From: Desulfoluna sp. | GTDB lineage: Bacteria > Desulfobacterota > Desulfobacteria > Desulfobacterales > Desulfolunaceae | Length of the DNA: 38,763 bases | Assembly: GCF_030145185.1 (NCBI RefSeq) | Contig: NZ_JAQYWB010000056.1 | Location: forward strand, 1-38,763 | Reading direction: 5' to 3' | Shown here: positions 7,259 through 14,508 of the stretch, piece by piece | Numbering within the stretch: the stretch's first letter is position 1 | Layout of the letters: each line of letters starts with the position of its first letter | Made by a program: the position numbers and the translations under genes | Notes under the pieces: generated by a model | The model's input: only the letters and a program-made list of their open reading frames with translations | Databases searched by the model: none | What the model was told of the DNA's origin: nothing

Positions 7259-9214
7259 ATGAAACAAACGCAGACCCTTTTCATCCTTTTTATCCTGCTT
7301 CTCACCGCCCTTCCCCTTCATGCTGATGAGGCGTGGAAAACCAGGGCCTATGTCCATGCGGCTAAAGCTGAAATCACCGAAGCGGTGTTGCCGCCCGAGC
7401 TTTTCATGGCGGTGGAGACGATGCAGGGGCGGGATCGGATTGATCTGGCCCTTGCGGGGCCGGACGGAAGGCAGCGGTCCTTTGAGCTGTTCTGGGGAGA
7501 CCCCTCGCGGGTGGTCCGGTTCAGCCTGAAGCCAGAGCGGATGGAGCTGACCGATGAGGGGGAGTTTATCTGGGAAGGAAAAGCCCCCAAGCCTGAAATT
7601 GAGACTCTTTATGTGACCATCAGAGATCAAAAATTTGTGGGGCAGGTGGATGTGGAGGCAAAAAGCGGCAATGCGTGGGCCGTGCTGGCCAAAAACGCGG
7701 CGCTTTTCAGGTCCGGGGGGCAAACGCGGGCTGAAATAGCCATCAAAGCGGGGCAGTATCAAAAAATACGGCTGAGGTTCAGAAGCTTTGATCGGGCATT
7801 CAAGATGAAAGTCCTGCCCGTAGACAGGGTAACAGCGTCAGGAAAAACAACGGGCCGTGATGATGCCAAAAAGACCATTACCCCAGAATTTCATACCGCC
7901 GAATCCGGAGAAATCACCGAGATTCGAACCCTTCTTCCCGGCTCCGGCCTTTTTATCGATACGGTAAACATGATCACCGAAACCCAGTTCCAGGGCCACT
8001 GGCGCGTCGGGCGGGAGATTATTCAAAACGGCGAGCGCACCTTTGTGCCGGTTCAAAACGGCTCCATCTCTACCGTCACCGCCAAGGGCAACGCGTTGTC
8101 CTTTAAGATCAATAAAAAATGGCTGGGGAAATCCCTGGTCATCAAGCTCGATCCACAGGGAAAGTATCTGGGAACCCCCACCGCCTTTACCGTGGGCCTT
8201 TTTCTCCCCCGCATCGTCTTCTCCGCCGACAAACCCGGCAAGTACATGGCCGTTACCGGCACCGGAGAAAAGGAAAAAATCCTCTCAAGACCCGGCTCGA
8301 ATACCAGAAAAATCGACCAGTCCCTCTTCTTCTCCAAGCCCGAGATCAACCCCAACCTCACCGAGCTCGCCCTCACCGACAAATACCAACTCAAAGGCGG
8401 CCCCTTTAAAAAGGATGGCTTCACCTGGACCGCTGCCATTCCCATCGACACCCCCGGATACTACCGGCTCTCCTTTCCCGTGGAGGCGAGTCTTGCCCCC
8501 AACCGGACAGGGGTTCGGCTCGCACAGGATAAGACGCAAATCCCCTTCTTCATGGATCGCACGGAAAACGTCACACTCCCTCTCACCCCGGCCCCCGAGT
8601 ACGACGAAACGCTCAACCAGACCACCTGGCCCCTCACCCTTCCCCAGGCCTCTCCCTGGTGGGTCTCCCTCAACCTGAGCACCACGGGGATCTTCAAACG
8701 CACCGTCACCCTCCAGGTCCCCAAGCCCGGGCAGATGGGCTGGGAAACCAGGCGCGTGCTATCCTGGGAAAACCCCACAGACGAAAAAACCACCCTTAAA
8801 ATTCCCCTCTCCCACTTCCCCAAAGACCAGGACCAACTGCGCATCGTTATCAACCACAACGACAACCAACCCCTCTCCATCAACACCATCGAAGCCGTCT
8901 ACACCGCCCCGGCCATCTGCTTCCTCGCCCATGCCCCCGGCACCCTCACCCTCAACGGCGGACACCCCACCCTTACATCGCCCACCTATGACCTCTCCCT
9001 CGTCCAAACAAAACTCCTGGAAACCCTTCCCACCCCCATCCAGGCCGAAATCATCACGGAGGTCTCAAAACCCTTCTGGTCCGGCGACTGGATGAAACAA
9101 TTCCAGGCCAAAGGCTGGGGTCTCTACGCAGCCCTGGGACTCGTGGCGGTGGTCTTGCTCGGAATCATCGGAAAAATGCTGCCGGCTGCAGAAAAAGAGG
9201 GGGATAAGAGATAA
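7259..9214 (+). CDS. DUF3999 family exported, membrane-anchored protein
   Basis: From ATG 7259, which follows TTTGGAGTTCAT, this encodes 651 residues. The frame is open further upstream to 7106, but that part is repeat sequence. Residues 1-22 (MKQTQTLFILFILLLTALPL, then HADEA) form a signal peptide. A long, mostly beta-like soluble part follows, and one membrane helix near the C-terminus (about residues 625-643) ends in a charged tail. This is the usual plan of DUF3999: exported, with a C-terminal anchor. The gene follows DUF2339 in the same direction. The family has no known reaction; a shared envelope role with DUF2339 is inference. The original gap between the two genes has probably been expanded by repeats. 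Confidence 0.8.
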   Translation: MKQTQTLFILFILLLTALPLHADEAWKTRAYVHAAKAEITEAVLPPELFMAVETMQGRDRIDLALAGPDGRQRSFELFWGDPSRVVRFSLKPERMELTDEGEFIWEGKAPKPEIETLYVTIRDQKFVGQVDVEAKSGNAWAVLAKNAALFRSGGQTRAEIAIKAGQYQKIRLRFRSFDRAFKMKVLPVDRVTASGKTTGRDDAKKTITPEFHTAESGEITEIRTLLPGSGLFIDTVNMITETQFQGHWRVGREIIQNGERTFVPVQNGSISTVTAKGNALSFKINKKWLGKSLVIKLDPQGKYLGTPTAFTVGLFLPRIVFSADKPGKYMAVTGTGEKEKILSRPGSNTRKIDQSLFFSKPEINPNLTELALTDKYQLKGGPFKKDGFTWTAAIPIDTPGYYRLSFPVEASLAPNRTGVRLAQDKTQIPFFMDRTENVTLPLTPAPEYDETLNQTTWPLTLPQASPWWVSLNLSTTGIFKRTVTLQVPKPGQMGWETRRVLSWENPTDEKTTLKIPLSHFPKDQDQLRIVINHNDNQPLSINTIEAVYTAPAICFLAHAPGTLTLNGGHPTLTSPTYDLSLVQTKLLETLPTPIQAEIITEVSKPFWSGDWMKQFQAKGWGLYAALGLVAVVLLGIIGKMLPAAEKEGDKR

Positions 9215-9238
9215 GGGATAAGGGTAAGGACAGGGGCA

Positions 9239-9394
9239 GGCCTCCGGCGGCAAGGTGGAGCCACCTTGAAAGCAGGTTTGCGAATGCGCATCGGGGGTCG
9301 TCACTCCGGGCTGAAATGCGTCCGCATTCGCGTGGAGTGCGTGGAAACGCACAGTGCGTCGCAAGTGCAGGATCTGCCGGTGATTCTGTATGGG
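9239..9394 (+). repeat. Gene-bracketing repeat, long copy 4
   Basis: Full-length copy starting 25 bases after the DUF3999 stop, with the GCCTCC end toward the gene. It is nearly identical to the next copy, from which it is offset by 186 bp. Confidence 0.9.
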
Positions 9395-9424
9395 CGAAGG
9401 GAGGAAGGGATAAGGAAAAGGGCA

Positions 9425-9580
9425 GGCCTCCGGCGGCAAGGTGGGGCCACCTTGAAAGCAGGTTTGCGAATGCGCATCGGGGGTCGTCACTCCGGGCTGA
9501 AATGCGTCCGCATTCGCGTGGAGTGCGTGGAAACGCACAGTGCGTCGCAAGTGCAGGATCTGCCGGTGCTTCTGTATGGG
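9425..9580 (+). repeat. Gene-bracketing repeat, long copy 5 (tandem)
   Basis: Direct tandem duplicate of 9239-9394, with only a few differences (GGTGGGGCC for GGTGGAGCC, GGTGCTTC for GGTGATTC). The near identity implies recent duplication of the 186-bp unit. Confidence 0.9.
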
Positions 9581-9600
9581 TGAAGGGAGAGGAAAAGCGG

Positions 9601-9645
9601 GCCTCCGGCGGCGAGGTGGGCCACCTCGAAAGCGGGTTTGCGAAG
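9601..9645 (+). repeat. Gene-bracketing repeat, short copy 6
   Basis: GCCTCCGGCGGCGAGGTGGG plus CCACCTCGAAAGCGGGTTTGCG, then divergence. It completes a run of three head-to-tail copies after DUF3999. Confidence 0.85.
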
Positions 9646-9857
9646 GGACAGGTGCCAAGCGCTCATAAAGGCCGCGAGATACCCGTGGCCGCTATGATAC
9701 AGAAGGGAAATATAACTCCAGGCATGGATCCCCGGTCACTTGGTGATACAAGAGGTGGCGAGTATCGGGCTGTAAAACGGCACAACCGAATCCATTTTCC
9801 CGGGCAGCCGGGGAAGACGAGGAGGGACGGAAGGTATCATGCTCTGTACCCTTTTTT

Positions 9858-9980
9858 CGCCCGGCCTTTGTCTTGTCCACGCCGGCCTGTATCTTTCCCA
9901 CGCCGGCCTGTATCTTTCCCACACCGTCTTCGTCTTTCCCACACCGGCCTGTATCTTTCCCACGCCGTCTTCGTCTTTCC
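9858..9980. repeat. 20/21-bp minisatellite with two alternating unit types
   Basis: Five clear units follow one diverged unit: type A CACGCCGGCCTGTATCTTTCC (21 bp; 9878, 9899, 9940) and type B CACRCCGTCTTCGTCTTTCC (20 bp; 9920, 9961), in the order A A B A B. The last unit runs directly into a CCCGCGAAGGCGGG hairpin, so the array seems to have grown from the flank of that element. Confidence 0.85.
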
Positions 9981-9999
9981 CGCGAAGGCGGGAACCCAT
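9976..9999. repeat. REP-like hairpin CCCGC-GAAG-GCGGG
   Basis: TTTCCCGCGAAGGCGGGAA is a short palindrome of a type that is very widely dispersed in proteobacterial genomes. It abuts the minisatellite. Confidence 0.55.
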
Positions 10000-10039
10000 C
10001 TTGGTTAGAAGAGACTGCCGGGCTTTATGAAACGGGTGT

Positions 10040-10125
10040 TGATTTAAACGCAAAATGCATCCGAAACCTGCTTTCAAGGTGTTTTTGCCTGAGTGCCTTC
10101 CGCCACCCTTGCCGCCGGAGGCTTC
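10040..10125 (-). repeat. Gene-bracketing repeat, copy 7 with an expanded loop
   Basis: On the minus strand: GCCTCCGGCGGCAAGGGTGG, about 25 extra bases, then ACACCTTGAAAGCAGG. The extra bases interrupt the first stem. The GCCTCC end points toward the cyclophilin gene, which starts ~200 bp away. Confidence 0.75.
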
Positions 10126-10329
10126 TTTTGGAACGGAACAGTTACAACTGTAACGTTGGAGCCTCGGTATGTTTAAAAACTGTTTATCAAACTTTTCAAA
10201 AGTTTGGCCCCCGGCAAGGCCGCCGGAGGCATCCCGGCCCTAATTTTTTTTCGATTTGTAATTTTAAAGGGTGTACGATAACTTTCACGAAAATCAGAAA
10301 TTGCTGCACAAACCTATCAGGAGAGAAAT

Positions 10330-10941
10330 ATGAAACTTTTTAAATCGTTGGTGGTCTTCAGCCTGGGTATTTTTATCTTATTTTCCTCTGTCGCCCTGGC
10401 CGATGAAACAAAAAAAACCACGGGAATAAAAGCCGTGATTGAAACCAGTCAAGGCGTGATCAATTTAACTCTTTACGCAGAAAAAGTGCCCCTCACGGTT
10501 GCCAACTTTGTGAACCTTGCCAACCGAGGCTATTACGATGGGTTGACATTTCATCGCGTCATGAACAACTTCATGATTCAGGGTGGATGCCCCCTGGGAA
10601 CAGGAACCGGAAACCCGGGCTACAAATTTAAAGATGAATTTCATCAGGCGCTTATTCACGACAAGCCAGGAATCCTTTCCATGGCAAACGCGGGTCCGAA
10701 CACAAACGGGAGCCAGTTTTTTATTACCCACAAAGCAACGCCGTGGCTGAATGGAAAACATTCCGTTTTCGGTGCGGTTGTCAGTGATAAAGACATGGCT
10801 GTTGTGAATAAAATCAGGCGCGGCGATAACATCATAAAAATCACCATCACAGGCGATACAACGGCCCTGTTAGAAAAAGAAAAGGCCGCTGTCGCAGCCT
10901 GGAACACGGTCTTGAATGTTTCCTATCCGGCAAAAAAATAG
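10330..10941 (+). CDS. Periplasmic cyclophilin-type peptidyl-prolyl isomerase
   Basis: This 203-residue protein catalyses cis-trans isomerisation of X-Pro bonds in exported proteins. Residues 1-24 form a signal peptide ending ALA-DE, so it acts in the periplasm. The cyclophilin core follows: FHRV with the catalytic Arg (about 74-77), FMIQGG (81-86), NGSQFFIT (126-133) and [10 protein letters not shown] (139-148). The length fits the PpiA group plus about 20 C-terminal residues. The start is supported by AGGAGAG a few bases upstream. It appears to be a single-gene unit bracketed by repeat copy 7 upstream and copy 9 downstream. No partner gene is adjacent. Confidence 0.93.
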   Translation: MKLFKSLVVFSLGIFILFSSVALADETKKTTGIKAVIETSQGVINLTLYAEKVPLTVANFVNLANRGYYDGLTFHRVMNNFMIQGGCPLGTGTGNPGYKFKDEFHQALIHDKPGILSMANAGPNTNGSQFFITHKATPWLNGKHSVFGAVVSDKDMAVVNKIRRGDNIIKITITGDTTALLEKEKAAVAAWNTVLNVSYPAKK

Positions 10942-10984
10942 CCCCGACCGCTTGGGTGACTGGAAATAAATCAACGAAAAAAAA

Positions 10985-11017
10985 GCCTCCGGCGGCAAGG
11001 TGTACCACCTTGCCGCC
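10985..11017. repeat. Gene-bracketing repeat, palindromic double copy 9
   Basis: GCCTCCGGCGGCAAGGTG joined by TAC to CACCTTGCCGCC. The two halves are mirror images, so this looks like a head-to-head junction of two short copies, one facing the cyclophilin stop and one facing the acyl-CoA synthetase gene. Confidence 0.8.
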
Positions 11018-11071
11018 CTGAATGTCCCTCGACTCGTCTTCACCCCCCATGCCCTCCGTTTTGATCCTTCC

Positions 11072-11116
11072 TTGCCATTTTGAGTAATCATGTTCTATTA
11101 TTGAAACGATGATTAC
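11072..11116 (+). promoter_or_regulatory. Promoter and dyad operator of the acyl-CoA synthetase gene
   Basis: TTGCCA (11072-11077), an 18-bp spacer and TATTAT (11096-11101) form a good sigma-70 promoter 40-65 bases before the ATG at 11140. GTAATCAT (11084-11091) and ATGATTAC (11109-11116) are perfect inverted 8-mers straddling the -10 box, the position expected of a repressor site. A fatty-acid-responsive regulator would be a reasonable guess; none is encoded nearby. Confidence 0.55.
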
Positions 11117-11139
11117 ACTTATTACCCAAAAGGCATCAT

Positions 11140-13017
11140 ATGACATCCCACCACCCCGCTGAATTTCAGGCGTATCTCCACCGCGAGCAGCACATGGCCC
11201 GTATGATTCGACGACGCATCCCCGTGTACGGCAGCAAAGTGGCCTTAAAGGACCGGGCAGACGGCCCCTGGATATCGGTGACCTGGAAAGAAATGGGAGA
11301 GATGGCGGACGGTCTTGGCCGGGCGCTGCTCGCCTGTGGCGTGGATGTGGGAGACCGGGTCGGGATTTTTTCTCAGAACCGGGCGGCGTGGACCCTGGCG
11401 GATCTGGCGATTCTTTCGGTGCGGGGGGTCACGGTGCCGATCTACCCGACCGACTCGGCGGCGGAGGCCGCTCATATCATCCGCGATGCCGGTATCAAGG
11501 TCCTCTTTGTCAACGACCAGGAGCAGTACGACAAGGCCCTTCAGGTGATGGAATCCAGCGCGGTGCTGCGCATTCTCGTGGCTTTTTCTCCAAACGTGCA
11601 GTTCAAAGAAGGCACGGAGAGTTTTTCCTTTACCGATTTTCTCTGCCGAGACCTGAACAAGGCCTTTCAAGAGGTCCTGGAGAGCCGTCTGGACGAAGCG
11701 GCCACCTCGGATCTCTACACCCTGATTTATACCTCAGGCACCACCGGCACGCCCAAGGGGGCGATGCTCACCCACGAAAACATCCTCGCATCCCTTTACG
11801 GCACGGGCTATCCCATGCCCGTGGGAGACAAAGACGTCTCGTTTGCCCTCCTGCCTTTAAGCCACATCTTTGAAAGGAGCTGGACCTGGTTCATGCTCTC
11901 CCTCGGCGCGGAGAACCATTACTGTCATGACCCCCGTCAGGTGGAGGATTTTCTTGCCGAGGTGAAGCCCCATTACATGGCCAGCCCCCCGAGGGTCTGG
12001 GAAAAAATATACGGTACCCTCCAGGAGAAGATTCAACGGGCATCGAAGCAAAAACAGGCCTTTTTTCACTGGGCCATCAAAACGGGTGGGGCGTACCACG
12101 GGCTCCTGAATTCAAAACACCGCCCCAGGCGTTTTCTTTCGCTGAAGTATGCCATCGCAGACAAGCTGGTGTTATGGAAAATTCGGGAGAGGGTGGGGGG
12201 ACGGGCCAAGTTCTTCCATGTGGGTGGAGCGGCCTTAAACCCAGAGATCAATCAGTTTTTCATCAGTGCAGGCATTCGACTCGGGGTGGGCTACGGCCTG
12301 ACGGAAATTTTCCCCATCTGCGTCTGTGCCCCCAAAGACATTGGTTTCGGCACCAGCGGCAGGCCCATCCCCCTGGTGTCTGTACGGATCGCCCAGGACG
12401 GAGAGATCCAGGCCAAAAGCCCTTCTTTAATGCAAGGCTACTGGAACAATCCCGAGGCCACGGCCGCCTGCCTGACCTGTGACGGATGGTTCAAAACCGG
12501 AGACCTCGGAGAAATCACCCACCAGAGCCACCTCCGGGTCACTGACCGCATCAAAGAACTCCTCATCACCGCCGGGGGCAAAAACATCTCCCCCCAGGCC
12601 ATAGAAGCAGCCATCACAGAAGATCTCTATGTGGAGCAGGCCATGGCCATTGGAGACGGCAGGCCTTACATCTCGGCCCTGGTGGTCCCCTCCCTCCCCA
12701 TGCTCGACGCCCTGGCCGAAGTCCTGGGACTTCCAGAGATGCCCAACGAAGAGCTTGTCACCCACCCGGAGGTTATCGCCTTCTACCGGGGACGCATCAC
12801 CGATCACACCCGCCACCTGGGCCGCGTTGAACAGATCAAACGCTTTGCCCTCCTGCCTGCCGAGCTCACCCAGAAAGCAGGGGAGCTCACCCCCACCGCC
12901 AAACTCAAGCGCAAGGTTATCTTAGCGCACTATGCCGATACCATTGAGGCCATGTACATCGAACCTCACGAAAAAGCGTCACAGGAGAAAAAACAGCCTC
13001 CGGCGGCCAGGGAATAA
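11140..13017 (+). CDS. Long-chain-fatty-acid--CoA ligase (AMP-forming)
   Basis: This 625-residue enzyme of the adenylate-forming superfamily activates fatty acids with ATP and CoA at the membrane or in the cytoplasm. Seen motifs: P-loop YTSGTTGTPKG (197-207), YGLTE (385-389), the adenylate-binding TGD (453-455) and GGKNISP near 479-485 in the hinge and C-terminal domain. The overall plan matches bacterial FadD15/FAA1-like long-chain synthetases of about 600 residues. The start has only a weak ribosome site (AAAGG). The C-terminal QPPAARE is encoded by the beginning of repeat copy 10, as in DUF2339. Substrate length cannot be read from sequence alone. The gene is monocistronic and has a clear promoter with an operator-like dyad. 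Confidence 0.9.
   Translation: MTSHHPAEFQAYLHREQHMARMIRRRIPVYGSKVALKDRADGPWISVTWKEMGEMADGLGRALLACGVDVGDRVGIFSQNRAAWTLADLAILSVRGVTVPIYPTDSAAEAAHIIRDAGIKVLFVNDQEQYDKALQVMESSAVLRILVAFSPNVQFKEGTESFSFTDFLCRDLNKAFQEVLESRLDEAATSDLYTLIYTSGTTGTPKGAMLTHENILASLYGTGYPMPVGDKDVSFALLPLSHIFERSWTWFMLSLGAENHYCHDPRQVEDFLAEVKPHYMASPPRVWEKIYGTLQEKIQRASKQKQAFFHWAIKTGGAYHGLLNSKHRPRRFLSLKYAIADKLVLWKIRERVGGRAKFFHVGGAALNPEINQFFISAGIRLGVGYGLTEIFPICVCAPKDIGFGTSGRPIPLVSVRIAQDGEIQAKSPSLMQGYWNNPEATAACLTCDGWFKTGDLGEITHQSHLRVTDRIKELLITAGGKNISPQAIEAAITEDLYVEQAMAIGDGRPYISALVVPSLPMLDALAEVLGLPEMPNEELVTHPEVIAFYRGRITDHTRHLGRVEQIKRFALLPAELTQKAGELTPTAKLKRKVILAHYADTIEAMYIEPHEKASQEKKQPPAARE
12996..13011 (+). repeat. Gene-bracketing repeat, truncated copy 10
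   Basis: Only GCCTCCGGCGGCCAGG remains. It encodes the last residues of the acyl-CoA synthetase (PPAAR), and the stop follows two codons later. A further fragment (GGCCTCCGG) lies at 13034-13042. Confidence 0.7.
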
Positions 13018-13073
13018 TCCCCTGAACCCCATAAGGCCTCCGGTTCGATCCGTCTTATCCGCCCCTTCCCCTT

Positions 13074-13129
13074 AAAATAAAAAAGCCAAAACCCTTTCCC
13101 CCATGCAAGGAGGGGAAAGGGTTTTGGCT
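13074..13129 (-). terminator. Strong rho-independent terminator of the sulfite reductase gene
   Basis: A perfect 18-bp stem (13084-13101 with 13112-13129, AGCCAAAACCCTTTCCCC) has a 10-base loop. On the minus strand it is followed by TTTTTTATTTT. On the plus strand no T-run follows, so it serves the minus-strand gene that ends at 13213. Confidence 0.9.
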
Positions 13130-13164
13130 ATCGAGAAATCTTTGCAGCTTATCGCGGCGACGAC

Positions 13165-13206
13165 GCAAACCCGCTTTCAAGGTGGCTCACCTTGCCGCCG
13201 GAGGCC
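13165..13206 (-). repeat. Gene-bracketing repeat, short copy 11
   Basis: Minus strand: GGCCTCCGGCGGCAAGGTG, AGCCACCTTGAAAGCGGGTTTGC. It lies between the sulfite reductase stop and its terminator, with the GCCTCC end toward the gene. Confidence 0.85.
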
Positions 13207-13212
13207 CTTTTT

Positions 13213-13884
13213 TTAAGCGGCCGCTTTTTCGCCGGCCACGGCAGCCTTCACGACATCAAGGCCGACACGATCGATCATGCGACCCAGGCGTTCGAGTTTT
13301 TTGCCGTTCTCTTTGTAGTAGGTGACCAGGCGGTCGAACATGGCCAGTGCCTCTTCGGTCTCAAGGTTTTCGGCGATGATGTCGGCCAGGCGGGGACGCC
13401 CGCTGCCGATGCCACCGGCCATGAGGGTCCAGCCGTTTTTTGTACCGGCCAGGGAGGCATCTTTGATGCAGTTCTCGGCGCACTGGTTCTGGCAGCCGGA
13501 GACGCTCATCTTGGTTTTGCTGGGCAGCTCCATGCCGTGGTATTTTTCATCCAGGGTCATGCCGAGGGTGAGGGCGTCCTGCTTGGCCATGGAGCAGAAG
13601 GTGGTACCGGGGCAGGCTTTGATGCTTCGCACGACTTTGCCCACGGCCTGGCCGGGGACCATGGCGAGGTCTTCCCAGGCTTTGGCCACGTCCTCTTCCT
13701 TGAGGCCCACGATGGCGATACGGGCGGCGCTGGTGATTTTAAGAGCGGCGGCCTCATATTTTTCAGACACATCCGCAATTTTACGGAGGGTGTCGGGGGT
13801 AATCACCCCGCAGGGTACGTGGGGAACCACGGCGTAGGTCTCTTTGTCTCTCTGGCGAACGATGGAATTTTCCTGGATTGTCAT
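13213..13884 (-). CDS. Small assimilatory-type sulfite reductase (siroheme, 4Fe-4S)
   Basis: This 223-residue protein has one nitrite/sulfite reductase half-domain followed by the siroheme and [4Fe-4S] segment. The cluster motif is C91-x5-C97 (CPGTTFC) and C131-x3-C135 (CQNQC), with another Cys at 139. Length and layout match the low-spin single-subunit assimilatory-type sulfite reductase known from Desulfovibrio (about 218 residues). The likely reaction is six-electron reduction of sulfite to sulfide in the cytoplasm, although the true role and donor of this small class are uncertain. The ATG is preceded by AGAGGGACAAG. The gene stands alone: repeat copy 11 and a strong terminator follow, and no reductase partner or siroheme gene is near. 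It is not a dissimilatory DsrA or DsrB, which are about twice as long. Confidence 0.85.
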   Translation of the reverse strand: MTIQENSIVRQRDKETYAVVPHVPCGVITPDTLRKIADVSEKYEAAALKITSAARIAIVGLKEEDVAKAWEDLAMVPGQAVGKVVRSIKACPGTTFCSMAKQDALTLGMTLDEKYHGMELPSKTKMSVSGCQNQCAENCIKDASLAGTKNGWTLMAGGIGSGRPRLADIIAENLETEEALAMFDRLVTYYKENGKKLERLGRMIDRVGLDVVKAAVAGEKAAA

Positions 13885-14009
13885 AACTCTTGTCCCTCTG
13901 AACGAATAAATTTTATCTTGTTAACTATGGAAGCGGCCACTGGAGCCCCGAATAAACGCCGAGGCGTCACTGAATCACGCTAAAAAATGCACGCACAATA
14001 CCTTAGATC

Positions 14010-14149
14010 AAAAAAATAAAAGCCCTCAGGTGAGGGCGGTAAGCCCCCGATGAAAGCGGGGTGCCCATGGCGGTCCTGCAGGGCATCACAGCGTACCGAG
14101 GCCCGACGGCTGCCTCTGGCAGCTGTCGGGCCGACTTTACACAGGCCCC
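14010..14149 (-). ncRNA. Predicted stand-alone small RNA, about 140 nt
   Basis: A sigma-70 promoter (TTGTCA and TAAGAT, 17-bp spacer) fires into a GC-rich segment with several stems. The largest pairs GCCCGAC-A-GCTGCC with GGCAGC-C-GTCGGGC. Then come GCCC/GGGC around a 14-base loop, CCCCGCTTTCATCGGGG and finally GCCCTCACCTGAGGGC (14022-14037) followed by TTTTATTTTTTT. A promoter, structured body and intrinsic terminator within 170 bp, and no ORF with a ribosome site, strongly suggest a non-coding RNA. I do not recognise 6S, SRP, tmRNA, RNase P or a known riboswitch in it. Confidence 0.6.
14022..14037 (-). terminator. Intrinsic terminator of the predicted small RNA
   Basis: The GCCCTCA/TGAGGGC stem has a two-base centre and on the minus strand is followed by TTTTATTTTTTT. 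It may also stop transcripts from the small ORF at 14509-14682. Confidence 0.8.
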
Positions 14150-14153
14150 CATG

Positions 14154-14182
14154 ATCTTAGGGGTTTTATAAAATTCTGACAA
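14154..14182 (-). promoter_or_regulatory. Sigma-70 promoter of the predicted small RNA
   Basis: On the minus strand TTGTCA (14177-14182), exactly 17 bp, then TAAGAT (14154-14159). Transcription would begin near 14147, at the run of G residues that opens the structured segment. Confidence 0.6.
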
Positions 14183-14225
14183 AAAAATCAAATAGGGAGA
14201 GTGCCTTCAGGCATCACACACCCAG

Positions 14226-14469
14226 CCCGGATATTTCACGAGTCGAGGACACCCATATTCAAGGCATCAGAGCTGCAGATGTAGTGGTTTACCTCAAAGC
14301 TCTGATAACGAAGAAGATGGGTGCCCTCGGCTCGCCCGAAGGGTGAGAAAAGCGATCAGAAAACCGTGAATTACATTTTCCATTTTTGAAATATCTAAAT
14401 TTTTACAGTATATACTTGTAATAACATAGGATTGATTTGGTATGATCGTTTTCTCATGAAATATCCGGG
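14226..14469. mobile_element. MITE-like element with inverted ends and internal hairpin
   Basis: The ends are near-perfect 17-bp inverted repeats (CCCGGATATTTCACGAG at 14226-14242 and its complement, with one change, at 14453-14469). They are flanked directly on both sides by CCAG (14222-14225 and 14470-14473), a possible 4-bp target duplication. Inside is a long hairpin, 14240-14256 with 14317-14333 (15 of 17 pair) plus 14266-14274 with 14298-14306 (9 of 9). A second paired block, 14344-14358 with 14442-14456, extends the outer stem. The middle is AT-rich and non-coding. No transposase is present, so it would be moved in trans; the parent IS family is not identified. Confidence 0.55.
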
Positions 14470-14508
14470 CCAGGGACACGGCGCGTGAAATGCACCCCCC
14501 CTCGCTGT

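Larger units (their letters stand above)
9215..10329. other. Repeat-rich intergenic region, no supported gene
   Basis: About 1.1 kb between DUF3999 and the cyclophilin gene. It holds repeat copies 4-7, a minisatellite (9858-9980), a REP-like hairpin (9976-9999), GTTACA-AC-TGTAAC at 10141-10154 and a 9-bp-arm hairpin at 10188-10206 next to a degenerate GCCGCCGGAGGC. The long open frame at 9316-10008 is made of repeats and lacks a ribosome site. 9650-9850 shows nothing recognisable. Confidence 0.65.

Noticed and set aside
9316-10008. A 230-residue plus-strand ORF
   Set aside because: It is built from tandem repeat copies and the minisatellite, with no ribosome site; its length comes from GC-rich repeats.
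14010-14149. Known RNA classes (6S, SRP, tmRNA, RNase P, cobalamin or FMN riboswitch)
   Set aside because: None of their diagnostic sequence blocks could be found, so it is listed only as a predicted RNA.
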